Positions 16,562-26,438 of a stretch of 64,000 nucleotides of DNA are shown here, in pieces (position 1 is the first letter of the stretch; each line of letters begins with the position of its first letter). The notes under the pieces are model-generated. The model worked only from the letters and a program-made list of their open reading frames with translations, did no database searches and was not told the DNA's origin. The position numbers and the translations under genes were made by a program. Origin of the DNA: UMGS1601 sp900553335 (GTDB lineage Bacteria; Bacillota; Clostridia; Oscillospirales; Ruminococcaceae); contig CALEUW010000018.1 in assembly GCA_937920725.1 (NCBI GenBank), forward strand, positions 204,826-268,825, in the 5' to 3' direction.

Positions 16562-17419
16562 ATGAACAATATAAAAAAAGTTTGTGCAATTCACGATATA
16601 TCAGGTGTTGGAAGATGCTCGCTGACTGTAATAATTCCCGCTCTTTCCAGCATGGGAATACAGGTGTGTCCCGTGCCGACGGCTGTTTTTTCAGCGCATA
16701 CGGGATATCACGAATTTGTTAAAAGAGATCTTACTGATTTTTTAGAACCGGCATTGAAGCAGTATAAGAAGCTTGGCACGGAGTTTGACTGCATTTACAG
16801 CGGATTTTTAGGTTCTGAGGAACAGATAGATCATGTTTTACAGTTTTTAACAAGCTTTAACAGCTCGCTCAAAGTAGTAGATCCTGTAATGGGAGATAAC
16901 GGAAAAAAATATAAAACGGTAACGGACAACCATGTTAAGCGAATGACGGAGCTTGTAAAAGAGGCTGATATTATAACGCCGAATATAACCGAAGCGGCAA
17001 TTTTGCTTGGCGAGGAATATCCAAATCAACCGCTTTCGTCACAAATGGTAAAAAGCTGGGCGGTAAGGCTTTCAGAAATAGGCCCTGATACGATAGTTAT
17101 TACAAGCGTTGTACTTATGGACGGAACGCTCTGCAATATAGGATTTGATAAGAAGCAAAACAGCTTTTGGAAGGTTGCCTGTGAATATGTTCCGGCGCAT
17201 TATTCGGGAAGCGGAGATTTGTTTTCAAGCGTTTTGGTAGGAGGAATATTAAAGGGCGACAGCCTGCCGATTGCTATAAACAGAGCGACAAGCTTTACTG
17301 AGCTTGCGATAAAAACGACATACAGCTATATGAACGAGCCGCTTGATGGAATAATGCTTGAAAAGTGCTTAAGCTGGCTTTCAGCGGATCAAATATTAAA
17401 GGATTACAAAAAGCTTTAA
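16562..17419 (+). CDS. Pyridoxamine/pyridoxal kinase, PdxK/PdxY type
   Basis: This 285-aa ribokinase-fold enzyme phosphorylates B6 vitamers for PLP salvage. It begins KKVCAIHDISGVGRCSLTVIIPALSSMG, has VDPVMGDNGKKY, the anion-hole region ADIITPNITEAAILLG, and the C-terminal YSGSGDLFSSVLVGGIL with the catalytic aspartate of the GxGD motif. It is closest to the PdxY-like proteins common in clostridia. pyrK follows 13 bases later, so cotranscription is possible despite the unrelated pathway. Confidence 0.87.
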   Translation: MNNIKKVCAIHDISGVGRCSLTVIIPALSSMGIQVCPVPTAVFSAHTGYHEFVKRDLTDFLEPALKQYKKLGTEFDCIYSGFLGSEEQIDHVLQFLTSFNSSLKVVDPVMGDNGKKYKTVTDNHVKRMTELVKEADIITPNITEAAILLGEEYPNQPLSSQMVKSWAVRLSEIGPDTIVITSVVLMDGTLCNIGFDKKQNSFWKVACEYVPAHYSGSGDLFSSVLVGGILKGDSLPIAINRATSFTELAIKTTYSYMNEPLDGIMLEKCLSWLSADQILKDYKKL

Positions 17420-17432
17420 GAGGTGATTTTAG

Positions 17433-18200
17433 ATGATGAAACAAAACGAATATGTAATTGTTGAGAAGAGAGAAATAGCTGACGGAATATTTGACTTCAC
17501 CATCCAATGCGATGAAGTTGCAAGTATCTCCGAACCAGGACAGTTTGTACACATAAGCGTACCCGGATATTTTCTCCGCAGACCTATTTCAATTTGCGAA
17601 ATTGATAAGGAAAAGGGAACTATCCGCATTGTCGTTCAGGTAAGGGGTAATGGAACAGAGGCAATGTCACATTTGAATGAGGGCGAAAAAATGGACTTGT
17701 TAGGTCCTCTTGGAAACGGGTTTTCTGTATGCAGCAAGAATGATTCGGTTATTTTGATAGGCGGAGGAATAGGGACTCCTCCGATGCTTGCTCTTGCTGA
17801 TATTTACAGAGAAAACGCAAGAGTAATAACAGGCTTCAGAACAAAGGCTCTTTCAATTTTAAGCGAGGATTTTAAAAATACAGGAGCTGATCTTCTTGAA
17901 TGCACAGACGATGGCTCGCTGGGAAGAAAGGGCTTAGTAACTGATGCACTTTTGGAGGAAATAAAAAAGAGCAAGCCCAAAATTATTTATGCATGCGGAC
18001 CTATGATAATGCTCAAAGGCATAAGCGAGATATGTAAAGAAAACGGTATTGAGTGTGAGATTTCTCTTGAGGAAAGAATGGCTTGCGGAGTCGGAGCTTG
18101 CCTCGGCTGCGCTGTAAAGCTTAATCGTGACGGAAACGAATATTACGGGCATGTTTGCAAAGACGGCCCTGTATTTTCATCAAAGGAGGTAGTGCTTTAA
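17433..18200 (+). CDS. pyrK: Dihydroorotate dehydrogenase B, electron transfer subunit
   Basis: This 255-aa FAD and [2Fe-2S] protein passes electrons from dihydroorotate (via PyrD) to NAD. It has the FAD-binding LRRPISICEID segment, the nucleotide-binding VILIGGGIGTPPMLALADIY, YACGPMIMLKG, and the C-terminal cluster motif ERMACGVGACLGCAVKL with a later cysteine in HVCKDGPVF. The stop shares one base with the pyrD start, consistent with the obligate heterotetramer. Confidence 0.95.
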   Translation: MMKQNEYVIVEKREIADGIFDFTIQCDEVASISEPGQFVHISVPGYFLRRPISICEIDKEKGTIRIVVQVRGNGTEAMSHLNEGEKMDLLGPLGNGFSVCSKNDSVILIGGGIGTPPMLALADIYRENARVITGFRTKALSILSEDFKNTGADLLECTDDGSLGRKGLVTDALLEEIKKSKPKIIYACGPMIMLKGISEICKENGIECEISLEERMACGVGACLGCAVKLNRDGNEYYGHVCKDGPVFSSKEVVL

Positions 18201-19111
18201 TGGCAAATTTAGGCGTTAATTTTTTAGGGATAGACTTTAAAAATCCCATGGTTACAGCGTCAGGTGCATATGGCTACGGAAGAGAATATGAATCTCTTTA
18301 TCCTCTAAGTGAGCTTGGAGGAATTTCAACGAAGGGAACTACCTTAAAGGTTAAGGATGGAAATCCTCCTCCGAGAATTGCTGAAACTCCTATGGGAATG
18401 CTCAATTCCGTAGGGCTTCAAAACGGAGGTGTAGATAAATTTTTAAGCTACGAGCTGCCTAATCTCATAACTAAAAATATAAGGATTATTGCAAACATTG
18501 CCGGAGGGACGGTTGAGGAATGCGTAGAGCTTGTAAAGAGAATGAATGGTACGGCAGTTGACATGATAGAGCTTAACATTTCATGTCCCAACGTAAAACA
18601 GGGCGGAGCGGCATTCGGCACAAATCCCGTTACGGCAGGTGAGATCACCCGTGCAGTAAAAGATGCGACCGAGCTTCCGCTTATGGTGAAGCTTTCGCCG
18701 AATGTAACAAGCATAACCGAAATTGCAAAAAGCGTTGAAGCGAACGGTGCAGACGCAGTTTCTTTAATAAATACACTCCTTGGAATGAGAATAGATATAA
18801 GGTCACGCAGGCCTATTCTAAAGAACAATGTCGGAGGTTTGTCTGGACCTGCCGTTTTTCCGATTGCCGTGAGAATGGTGTGGCAGGTTGCCAACGCTGT
18901 TAATATTCCTGTCTGCGGAATGGGCGGAATCGACTCAGGAGAGGATGCTATTGAGATGATGATGGCGGGTGCGTCACTTTTACAGGTAGGCGCTGCTATT
19001 TTCAAAGACGCATATGCTCCTGTGAAAATTGTTCGTGAAATGAATGAGTGGTGCGACAAAAACGGAGTTCATGACATAAACGAAATTATCGGAACAGTAA
19101 AGCCTTGGTAA
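18200..19111 (+). CDS. pyrD: Dihydroorotate dehydrogenase, class 1B catalytic subunit
   Basis: This 303-aa FMN barrel oxidises dihydroorotate to orotate in pyrimidine synthesis. It starts MANLGVNFLGIDFKNPMVTASG and contains TLKVKDGNPPPRIAETPMGMLNSVGLQN, ELNISCPNVKQGG with the class 1 catalytic cysteine, and the FMN phosphate site CGMGGIDSGEDAIEMMMAGASLLQVG. ATG 18200 overlaps the pyrK stop and follows AAAGGAGGT. An upstream in-frame ATG inside pyrK is rejected. Confidence 0.96.
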   Translation: MANLGVNFLGIDFKNPMVTASGAYGYGREYESLYPLSELGGISTKGTTLKVKDGNPPPRIAETPMGMLNSVGLQNGGVDKFLSYELPNLITKNIRIIANIAGGTVEECVELVKRMNGTAVDMIELNISCPNVKQGGAAFGTNPVTAGEITRAVKDATELPLMVKLSPNVTSITEIAKSVEANGADAVSLINTLLGMRIDIRSRRPILKNNVGGLSGPAVFPIAVRMVWQVANAVNIPVCGMGGIDSGEDAIEMMMAGASLLQVGAAIFKDAYAPVKIVREMNEWCDKNGVHDINEIIGTVKPW

Positions 19112-19124
19112 AAGATTGTTTTAT

Positions 19125-19152
19125 GTGCTATGCAGAAAATTTTGCATAGCAC
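19125..19152 (+). terminator. Hairpin after pyrD, probable terminator
   Basis: GTGCTATGCA (19125-19134) and TGCATAGCAC (19143-19152) form a perfect 10-bp stem with an 8-base loop. The T run after it is only three bases, so termination may be incomplete. Confidence 0.5.
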
Positions 19153-19167
19153 TTTGCATAAGATAAA

Positions 19168-19205
19168 AAAATCACTCCAATAATGATTTTTAAAGGAGTG
19201 GTTTT
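19168..19205 (+). promoter_or_regulatory. Hairpin that would hide the RBS of the next gene
   Basis: AAAATCACTCC (19168-19178) pairs with GGAGTGGTTTT (19195-19205): 11 pairs with one U-G. The right arm contains the whole Shine-Dalgarno sequence and ends at the base before ATG 19206. Translation of the 74-aa gene would need this stem to open. Confidence 0.55.
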
Positions 19206-19430
19206 ATGAAAGAATTATTAAAAAATCGAATGGCAGTTTGTATGGCTTTAGCGCTTGTGGTTTGTCTTTTACTAGCGCCGATAAAACCGAGCGAGCAGTC
19301 CTTTTTGTTTCCTGAGATAACGGTGTTTCCGTCACTTGAGATAGACGAGGAAAAGTCTGATGAAAGTTTTGAACCGAGATTTTTTATATTCGATTTTTTT
19401 AGGGAACTTTTTTGTACAGATGAAGATTGA
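19206..19430 (+). CDS. Small single-pass membrane or secreted protein
   Basis: This 74-aa ORF begins MKELLKNRMAVCMALALVVCLLLAP, a basic N-terminus followed by a hydrophobic segment (about residues 9-25) that could be a signal anchor or an uncleaved signal. The rest is acidic (LEIDEEKSDESFE, CTDED) with an aromatic stretch FFIFDFFRELF. I do not recognise a family. Translation may be controlled by the hairpin over its RBS. addB starts 58 bases downstream with its own promoter. Confidence 0.6.
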   Translation: MKELLKNRMAVCMALALVVCLLLAPIKPSEQSFLFPEITVFPSLEIDEEKSDESFEPRFFIFDFFRELFCTDED

Positions 19431-19456
19431 CGGGAGAATTAAATATATGGTACAAT
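19427..19456 (+). promoter_or_regulatory. Promoter of addB
   Basis: TTGACG (19427-19432), 18 bases, TACAAT (19451-19456), overlapping the stop of the small gene and 32 bases before addB. Confidence 0.6.
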
Positions 19457-19488
19457 ATCACCATAAGCTCAAAAAAGGGGGAGTATAA

Positions 19489-22400
19489 ATGCTCAAACTG
19501 ATAACGGGAGCTGTAAACAGCACAAAGAGCGAAAAAATGACAGAAGAAGTTAGAGAGGCGCTGAAAAACGGCGAGGACATAATTTTGATAGTTCCCGACC
19601 AGTTTTCATTTGAATATGATAAAGAGCTTTACAATGAGGTCGGTGCAAAAGCATTTAATTCAATGGAGGTAATCGCATTTAACCGCCTTTGCGAAAAAAT
19701 AATCAAGCTTAGCGGTACGGATCCGGGCGATTTCACTGACAATGATGCAAGACTAATCTGTATGTTTAATGCGGTAAGCGTTTTTCAAAAGTCGGGCAAT
19801 GCAAAGTTTTTCAAGAAAGCACTTTTTAAAACCGGATTTTGCAAAGAAATGACTGAGCTTACAGATGAGCTTAAAAGATCGGGAATTGATGCATTGGCTC
19901 TTCGTGAAGCAGGAAGCTTATCAGGAGGCACACTAAGTGATAAGACAAGCGACATTGCCGACATTTTTGATCTTTATTTAAGTGAGCTTTCTAAAAGGGA
20001 ACTTAAAGATAACTCAAATATTCAGTCTGAAGCTGTAAAGACAGCAAAAAATTCTCATTTTTTTAGGGATAAGACAGTTTTTATACACGAGTTCTGCGAT
20101 TTTTCATATGACGAATACGAGCTTATAACGGTAATTTTGAGCGAAGCAAAAAACTGTATAATTTCGCTTACCGAAGGGTTTGATGAGAATTCCCGTTCTA
20201 ATCTTTCGCCTTTTAAAACAACTGTGAAAACAAAGTCAAGGCTTATTTCCATTGCAAGGTCAATGGGATCTGAGGTAAGCGTTTTAAGAGCGGAAGGAAG
20301 CTTCTTTAAAAGTCATGCTTTAGAGTATCTTTCCAAAAACATATTTTGCACGGTGAAAAAGGAGTATGGCGATATAAACGACGGAATAGAGGTTGTAAAA
20401 GCTAAAAGTATATACGAAGAAGCCGAATATGCAGCAGCAAAAATCACAGAGCTTTGCAAGGAGGGATACTCCTATAAAGATATAGCGATTTTCACAAGAA
20501 ATATCGGTGAATATTATCCTGTTGTTGAAAGTGTTTTTGAAAGATATGACATTCCTGTTTTTGGGCATCTAAGTCAAAGCGCTTTGATGTCACCTTTGAC
20601 GGTATATGTTACAAGTATTTTTGACAGCGTAATGTCTAAAGAGTTTAAAACGGAAAATATTTTAAGGTACATAAAATCTCCGCTCTCAAAAATAAGTGAA
20701 GAGAACGCTTCAATTCTCGAAGATTATGTTTATAAATGGGGCGTTGACAAAACGCTTTGGAAAGAGGATTTCACAGGAGCAAATACCGAGAGTGATGATG
20801 AGCTTTTACATATTAATGAAATAAGAAAATCAGTTGTTTCGCCGCTTATAAAGTTTAAAGAAAACTCAAAAGGTAAAACCGCAGATGAAATATGCCTTGC
20901 TTTAAATGAACTTTTTAATGATATTGCTTTGTCTGACAGAGCGTTTTATGTTTTGTCAAAAAGTTTAGAAAGCGGTGATGCTGAGCTTTTGGAGTCTGCA
21001 AGAGAGTTTAAGCAGATTTGGAGATTGTTTTTATCGTCGATAAATTCCGTATACAAAAATCTTAAGGGTGAAGCGATATCCTTAAGAAGATTTTTCGAGC
21101 TATTAAAAATTTTGCTTTCATCAGTTTCCGTTTCAAATCCGCCCGAATCATTAGATGCTGTTGCCGTTGCAAGAGCTGAGCATTCAAGACTTTCAAAGCA
21201 AAAGGTGTGCTTTGTCATTGGTCTAAATGACGGATTGTTTCCTGCTGTTTCAAAAGGCAAATCATTGCTGACCGATAAAGATAAGGAACGGCTAAAAACC
21301 GGAGGCGTAAGCTTCTTTGAAAGTACCTCTCAAAGGTTTGATACAGAACGCTTAATTACATATATTGCTCTTTCAACGCCAACGGACAGGCTTATTTTAA
21401 GCTATTCGCTGACGGATGCCGAAGGTAAACCGAGAAGAAAATCGAGCGTTATTTCCGATGTTTTGCAGATGTTTTCAAAAAGTGTGGAAAAAGCAGCTTC
21501 GGATATGCCTGCTTCGTTTTACGGGACAAGTGTAAAGAGTGCGTTCTTCAAGTATTTTGATTATTTGTCAACAGATAAGCCGAAGGCAAAAGCTATAAGG
21601 AATGAGCTTTCAAAAAATCAAAGCTGCAAGGCGAAGTTTGAGTATTTTGACAGCTTGCGTGAGAATAAAGATCATGCACTGTCAAAGGATGTAGCAAAAA
21701 CCACTTTCTTTTCAAATGATTTGAATTTGTCTGCAACCAGAGTTGAAGACTATTATAAATGTCCGTTTAGTTATTTTTGCAAAAACGGACTTAAGATTTA
21801 TCCTGTAAGAAAGGTGGAAATTTCTCCTGCATCTAGAGGAAATCTTATTCATTTTTGTCTTGAAGAGCTTATGTGTAAGAAGTCAGACGGCAAAACTTTG
21901 TATGATCCTGACTTTGAAAAGCTTGGCGATGATAAGATAAAGGCTAAGGTTCATACATTATGTGTCGATTATTCAAACAGAGAGTGGGGAGGGGATTTTG
22001 CAAAGACAAAGCGTTTTTATGAATCGGTGAAGAAGCTTGAAACGGCGGTATTTTATATTGTCAAAAATATTTTAGGCGAGTTTCAAAAATCATTGTTTCG
22101 CCCTAAAGCATTTGAATATGATCTTAAAAAGCAGGATGGAAAAAGTCTTTTGTCTATAAAGGTCGAAGAGGGGGTTTATATAAACATCTTTGGAAGAATA
22201 GACAGAGTAGATGTATATGATGAAGGGGAAACAAGATATATAAGAATCACCGATTATAAAACCGGCGGCAAAAACCTTAGCCTAAGTGATTTATATAACG
22301 GACTTAATATGCAAATGCTCATATATCTTTTAGCTTTAATTTCCGGTGAAAACGAAATAACTGAAAACAAAAAACCGTATCCGGCAGGTATTTTATATAT

Positions 22401-22878
22401 GCCTGCTAAGTATGTCGGCAACTTTGTGGAAAGAACAGATGATATTTCGGATTTATCTGCGAATATCGAACAACAGCTTGAAGATATGAGAAACGAAGCT
22501 TTTAAGCGTGACGGACTGATAGCAGAAAATGTTATTTCTGCAGCTGCTATGGATAAAGCTTTAAGCGGACTGTATGCGCCTGTAAAATTAAAGAAAGACG
22601 GAAGCTTTTCTAAAAATTCTAAGGTTATGGACGTGAACCTTTTCAATGCCCTGTGCGAATTTACAAAAGAAAAAATATTCGAGCTTGGCGAAGGGCTTTT
22701 AAGCGGAGATATAAAAGCGAAGCCGGTAATGATAGGTGATGAAAAATCCTGCAAATACTGCGAATACTGGTCGGTATGCGGAAATTACGGCGATAAAGAG
22801 CCGAATGTTGTAAACAAAGATGACGTTGACAAGCTTTATGCAAAGCTAGGAGAAATGGTAAAAGGGGGGGATCTATAA
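19489..22878 (+). CDS. addB: ATP-dependent helicase/deoxyribonuclease subunit B
   Basis: This 1129-aa subunit of the AddAB recombination nuclease processes double-strand DNA ends with AddA. The inactivated helicase-like N-terminal part is followed by a C-terminal RecB-type nuclease (about 755-1100) with GRIDRVDVYDEGE...ITDYKTGG. Four cysteines, C758 in KCPFSYFC and C1088, C1091 and C1097 in CKYCEYWSVC, fit the [4Fe-4S] staple of AddB. The N-terminal P-loop is degenerate: LITGAVNSTKSEK instead of GxxGSGKS. The stop shares one base with addA. Confidence 0.92.
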   Translation: MLKLITGAVNSTKSEKMTEEVREALKNGEDIILIVPDQFSFEYDKELYNEVGAKAFNSMEVIAFNRLCEKIIKLSGTDPGDFTDNDARLICMFNAVSVFQKSGNAKFFKKALFKTGFCKEMTELTDELKRSGIDALALREAGSLSGGTLSDKTSDIADIFDLYLSELSKRELKDNSNIQSEAVKTAKNSHFFRDKTVFIHEFCDFSYDEYELITVILSEAKNCIISLTEGFDENSRSNLSPFKTTVKTKSRLISIARSMGSEVSVLRAEGSFFKSHALEYLSKNIFCTVKKEYGDINDGIEVVKAKSIYEEAEYAAAKITELCKEGYSYKDIAIFTRNIGEYYPVVESVFERYDIPVFGHLSQSALMSPLTVYVTSIFDSVMSKEFKTENILRYIKSPLSKISEENASILEDYVYKWGVDKTLWKEDFTGANTESDDELLHINEIRKSVVSPLIKFKENSKGKTADEICLALNELFNDIALSDRAFYVLSKSLESGDAELLESAREFKQIWRLFLSSINSVYKNLKGEAISLRRFFELLKILLSSVSVSNPPESLDAVAVARAEHSRLSKQKVCFVIGLNDGLFPAVSKGKSLLTDKDKERLKTGGVSFFESTSQRFDTERLITYIALSTPTDRLILSYSLTDAEGKPRRKSSVISDVLQMFSKSVEKAASDMPASFYGTSVKSAFFKYFDYLSTDKPKAKAIRNELSKNQSCKAKFEYFDSLRENKDHALSKDVAKTTFFSNDLNLSATRVEDYYKCPFSYFCKNGLKIYPVRKVEISPASRGNLIHFCLEELMCKKSDGKTLYDPDFEKLGDDKIKAKVHTLCVDYSNREWGGDFAKTKRFYESVKKLETAVFYIVKNILGEFQKSLFRPKAFEYDLKKQDGKSLLSIKVEEGVYINIFGRIDRVDVYDEGETRYIRITDYKTGGKNLSLSDLYNGLNMQMLIYLLALISGENEITENKKPYPAGILYMPAKYVGNFVERTDDISDLSANIEQQLEDMRNEAFKRDGLIAENVISAAAMDKALSGLYAPVKLKKDGSFSKNSKVMDVNLFNALCEFTKEKIFELGEGLLSGDIKAKPVMIGDEKSCKYCEYWSVCGNYGDKEPNVVNKDDVDKLYAKLGEMVKGGDL

Positions 22879-25800
22879 TGCCGATATGGACCGAAGATCA
22901 GCTTAAGGCGATAAACACTCAGGATAAAGGCGTTATAGTTTCGGCCGCCGCAGGAAGCGGAAAGACTGCTGTTTTAGTAGAGCGAACAATAAGAATGCTT
23001 TGTGATGAGGAAAAGAAAATACCAGCCGACAAGCTCTTGGCGGTAACTTTTACGAACGACGCCGCTTCACAGATGAAAGAAAAGCTGTCGGCAGCGCTTG
23101 AAAAAAAGATAAGAGAAAATCCTGAAAGTGAGTGGCTCGTTTCACAGCAGGAAAAGCTTGCTTTAGCGCAGATCACAACCATAAACAGCTTTTGTTATGA
23201 TTTTGTACGAAACCACATTCATGAGTTTGATTTTGAGAGCGGCGTATCTATCTGTGATGAAAATGATAATAAAACGATTTTTGACACAGCTCTTCTTCAG
23301 ACTGTTGAAGAGCTGTATGAAACCTCTCCTGATGATATGGCATTTTTAAATGATTATCTTTGTCTTGAAACAGATAGGGAGATTTTTGATGCTTTACAAG
23401 ATATTAACACTTTTTTTGAATCAATACCATTTAAAGACGAGTGGATCGAGGCGCAGCGGTGCAGATATTCTTCAGATGATTTTTTTGAGGAAATAGCAGA
23501 AAAAACCAAGCAAAAAATCCTGTCGGAAATAAGATTTTTAACGCTTCAGGCCGAAAAGCTTAAACGAAAGGCAGAAAGACTTAAGCTCACGGATGCTCCT
23601 TTAAGAGTAATTTCAAGCGACTTATCAAAACTTTGCGAGCTGCTTGACACAAGCGGCTCTGTCACCTTAGACGAGCTTCACAGCAAAATGAAAAGTATTA
23701 AATTCGATACATTTTCAGGTCTGAGAGTTTCAAAGAATAAAGATTACGATGATTCCTTTTTGTTGGAGAAAGCGTCATGCGATTCAATTAAGAATTTAAG
23801 AAACGATATAAAAGAACAGTTTGACTCGCTAAAAGGTCGTATCGTTGCAACAAACGAGCAGTCCAGACGTGACCGTTTAATATGTCAAAGACTGTTTGAA
23901 ATACTTATTAGTGCCGAGGATGCTCTTTGTAAAAATATTCATGAGATAAAAGTGCAAAGAAATGTGCTGTCCTTCTCCGATGTTGAGCATATGGCGGTAG
24001 AGCTTTTGCTGTTTGATAGATATACAAGAACTCCGCTTTGCGAGGAGATAGTTCAAAATGAATATTATAAGGTTATCTTAATTGACGAGTTTCAGGATGT
24101 AAACAATATGCAGGATCTTATTTTTAAGGCTATTTCGGATACAGATAATCTTGAGGTGATAGGAAAAAACGTCTTTGTCGTAGGAGATATGAAGCAGTCT
24201 ATTTATAGCTTTCGGCTTTCAAATCCAAGGCTTTTTGACAAGGTAAGAAAAACCGCACTGGTAGATGAAAACGTTGAAAAAATAGATTTTTTGAAAAATT
24301 TCAGAAGCAGAAGCTCAGTAATTGAGTCTGTAAATTTTTTCTTTGAAAACCTTATGACTTTAGATATGGGCGAGATAGATTACCGTGATAAAAAAGAACA
24401 ACTTGTTGCAGGAGCAAATTATAACAAAGAAAATGACGCTCCGGTAGAAGTTGATATAATCAAAGAGGAGGAAAAAATTCCCGGGTATTTTGGTTTTGAT
24501 AATGAACAGTTTGCAATAGCAAAGCGTATTTGTGAGCTTATAAAAGAAGGAGCAGAGGTTGAAGAAAACGGAGAAACACGAGTCTGCCGTCCCGGAGATT
24601 TTTGTATTTTGACACGGGGAAGAAGCGCACATAAGGGGCTTTCCAAGGCGCTTGAATTTTTAGGCATAAAATCTACATATGATGCACAGGACGGTTATCT
24701 TAAGTCAAGGGAGATATCGGTAATTCTTAACCTGCTTAAAGTTCTTGACAATCCGATGTCTGATATTGCACTTTTGAGTGTTATGCTGTCACCTATTATG
24801 ATGTTTACACCCGATGATGCGGCATTGATAAGAAATATTGATAAAAGAAAAAAGCTTTATCTAAATCTAGGTTCACTTGATAAGATAAAAAGAATCTCCG
24901 ATAGTCTTTATGATAAAGCGTCAGCTGCCATAGGACTTATAAAAGAGCTTAGGTTTTTGTCGGCAAGCATTTCAACCGAACGACTTATAAGAAAAATATA
25001 TCTAAAGACAAATTATTATGCTATTGCTTCCACCTACAAGGATGCGGGAAGCAGAGATAATCTGGCTCTCCTTTTGAGATACGCAAGCTCTTTTGATGAA
25101 ACATCAGGGAAAGGACTCAGCGGGTTTTTAAGATACATAAATTCTGTTTTTGAAAACGGAAACGATTTTAAAACAATGCAGGTATCCTCCGCAGGCGGTG
25201 ACAGCGTAATTATAACGACAATGCACTCGTCTAAAGGACTTGAATATCCTTTTGTATTTTTAAGCGATCTTGACAAGCAGATGAATACTGCGGACGTAAA
25301 AAAGCAGATGATAGTCAACGAGCGAATGGGAATATCCTTTAAATATAACGATAAGGAGCTATTTACAAAGTCAATTCCGTTGCACTATGCCTATTTGAAA
25401 GAAAACTACATAGATGAAAGTATTTCCGAGGAAATAAGAATTTTATATGTAGCAATGACAAGAGCTAAGGAACGGCTGTTTTTGCCGATTTATCTTAACA
25501 AGAGAAATCTCTCAAAGCTTAAAAGTCTTTCCTGCATTTTGTCCAATACAGGATGCGTATGCTCTGAGCTTTTAAAATTTACAGATGGAATGTTTCGTTG
25601 GATTGTGCTATTGCTGTTAGCTCATAAAGATATGAAAAGTCTAAGAGATATAAGCGAGGCAGATTTCAGTTCGTTTTTGTTTGAAAAAAATGGGAATTTT
25701 ACTGAGCGTATAATTGAGGGGGTATCTATCCCCAAAAAGATTGATGAAGCTTTGCCGGATGATAAAACTCAGGCGTATACCGATTCTTTTGACTTTTCTT

Positions 25801-26438
25801 ATGTCTATGACAATAGACTTTCAAAAACTCCTGCGAAGCTTTCTGTAAGCGAGGTTGTAAAGGAGGATAAGGAGTTTGTGTTTTATCCTCAGATACCTAA
25901 ATTCTCTGAGGAAATAGGAAAATATACTGCGGCTGAGCGAGGAACTATTACCCATAGCTTTATGGAGCTTTGCGACTTTCGAAATGCGTCGAAGAGCCTT
26001 GAAGGCGAGCTTGAAAGACTGGTTGAAAGCGGAAAACTGTCGCAAAGAAAAGCCGATAGCATCGACAGGCGAGCAGTTACCGCATTTTTTGAAAGCGAAA
26101 TCTTCACAAGGCTGATTGCGAGTAACAATATAATGCGTGAAAAAGCTTTTTTGGTAAAGATAAGCGATATTGACACAAACGGAATGGACTTGAGCGAATA
26201 CGATGAAACAGACGGAATGCTTCAGGGAATTGCAGACTGTATTTTTGAGGAGGAAAACGGATATGTTCTGATTGATTATAAGACTGACCGTGTTAAGGAT
26301 GAAGAGGATTTAAAAGAAAACTATAAAGATCAGCTTAAGCTTTATAAAGCGGCATTTGATATAATTCTTGATAAGCCCGTAACAGGTGCATATATATATT
26401 CGTTTGTATTAGCTAAAGGAATAGAGGTAAAGGTATGA
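22878..26438 (+). CDS. addA: ATP-dependent helicase/nuclease subunit A
   Basis: This 1186-aa UvrD-family helicase-nuclease starts MPIWTEDQLKAINTQDKGVIVSAAAGSGKTAVLVERT, with the Walker A P-loop at 23-30. Other helicase motifs are VILIDEFQDVNNMQ (Walker B), VGDMKQSIYSFR, TTMHSSKGLEYPFVF and RILYVAMTRAKERLFL. The C-terminal nuclease (about 1030-1186) carries GIADCIFEEENGYVLIDYKTDRV. It is translationally coupled to addB (TAATG), and the next gene starts inside its last codons. Confidence 0.95.
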   Translation: MPIWTEDQLKAINTQDKGVIVSAAAGSGKTAVLVERTIRMLCDEEKKIPADKLLAVTFTNDAASQMKEKLSAALEKKIRENPESEWLVSQQEKLALAQITTINSFCYDFVRNHIHEFDFESGVSICDENDNKTIFDTALLQTVEELYETSPDDMAFLNDYLCLETDREIFDALQDINTFFESIPFKDEWIEAQRCRYSSDDFFEEIAEKTKQKILSEIRFLTLQAEKLKRKAERLKLTDAPLRVISSDLSKLCELLDTSGSVTLDELHSKMKSIKFDTFSGLRVSKNKDYDDSFLLEKASCDSIKNLRNDIKEQFDSLKGRIVATNEQSRRDRLICQRLFEILISAEDALCKNIHEIKVQRNVLSFSDVEHMAVELLLFDRYTRTPLCEEIVQNEYYKVILIDEFQDVNNMQDLIFKAISDTDNLEVIGKNVFVVGDMKQSIYSFRLSNPRLFDKVRKTALVDENVEKIDFLKNFRSRSSVIESVNFFFENLMTLDMGEIDYRDKKEQLVAGANYNKENDAPVEVDIIKEEEKIPGYFGFDNEQFAIAKRICELIKEGAEVEENGETRVCRPGDFCILTRGRSAHKGLSKALEFLGIKSTYDAQDGYLKSREISVILNLLKVLDNPMSDIALLSVMLSPIMMFTPDDAALIRNIDKRKKLYLNLGSLDKIKRISDSLYDKASAAIGLIKELRFLSASISTERLIRKIYLKTNYYAIASTYKDAGSRDNLALLLRYASSFDETSGKGLSGFLRYINSVFENGNDFKTMQVSSAGGDSVIITTMHSSKGLEYPFVFLSDLDKQMNTADVKKQMIVNERMGISFKYNDKELFTKSIPLHYAYLKENYIDESISEEIRILYVAMTRAKERLFLPIYLNKRNLSKLKSLSCILSNTGCVCSELLKFTDGMFRWIVLLLLAHKDMKSLRDISEADFSSFLFEKNGNFTERIIEGVSIPKKIDEALPDDKTQAYTDSFDFSYVYDNRLSKTPAKLSVSEVVKEDKEFVFYPQIPKFSEEIGKYTAAERGTITHSFMELCDFRNASKSLEGELERLVESGKLSQRKADSIDRRAVTAFFESEIFTRLIASNNIMREKAFLVKISDIDTNGMDLSEYDETDGMLQGIADCIFEEENGYVLIDYKTDRVKDEEDLKENYKDQLKLYKAAFDIILDKPVTGAYIYSFVLAKGIEVKV

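Noticed and set aside
18448..19059. 203-codon minus-strand frame inside pyrD
   Set aside because: It is the antisense of the PyrD FMN barrel.
22254..22754. 166-codon minus-strand frame inside addB
   Set aside because: It overlaps the conserved AddB nuclease domain and has no independent signals.
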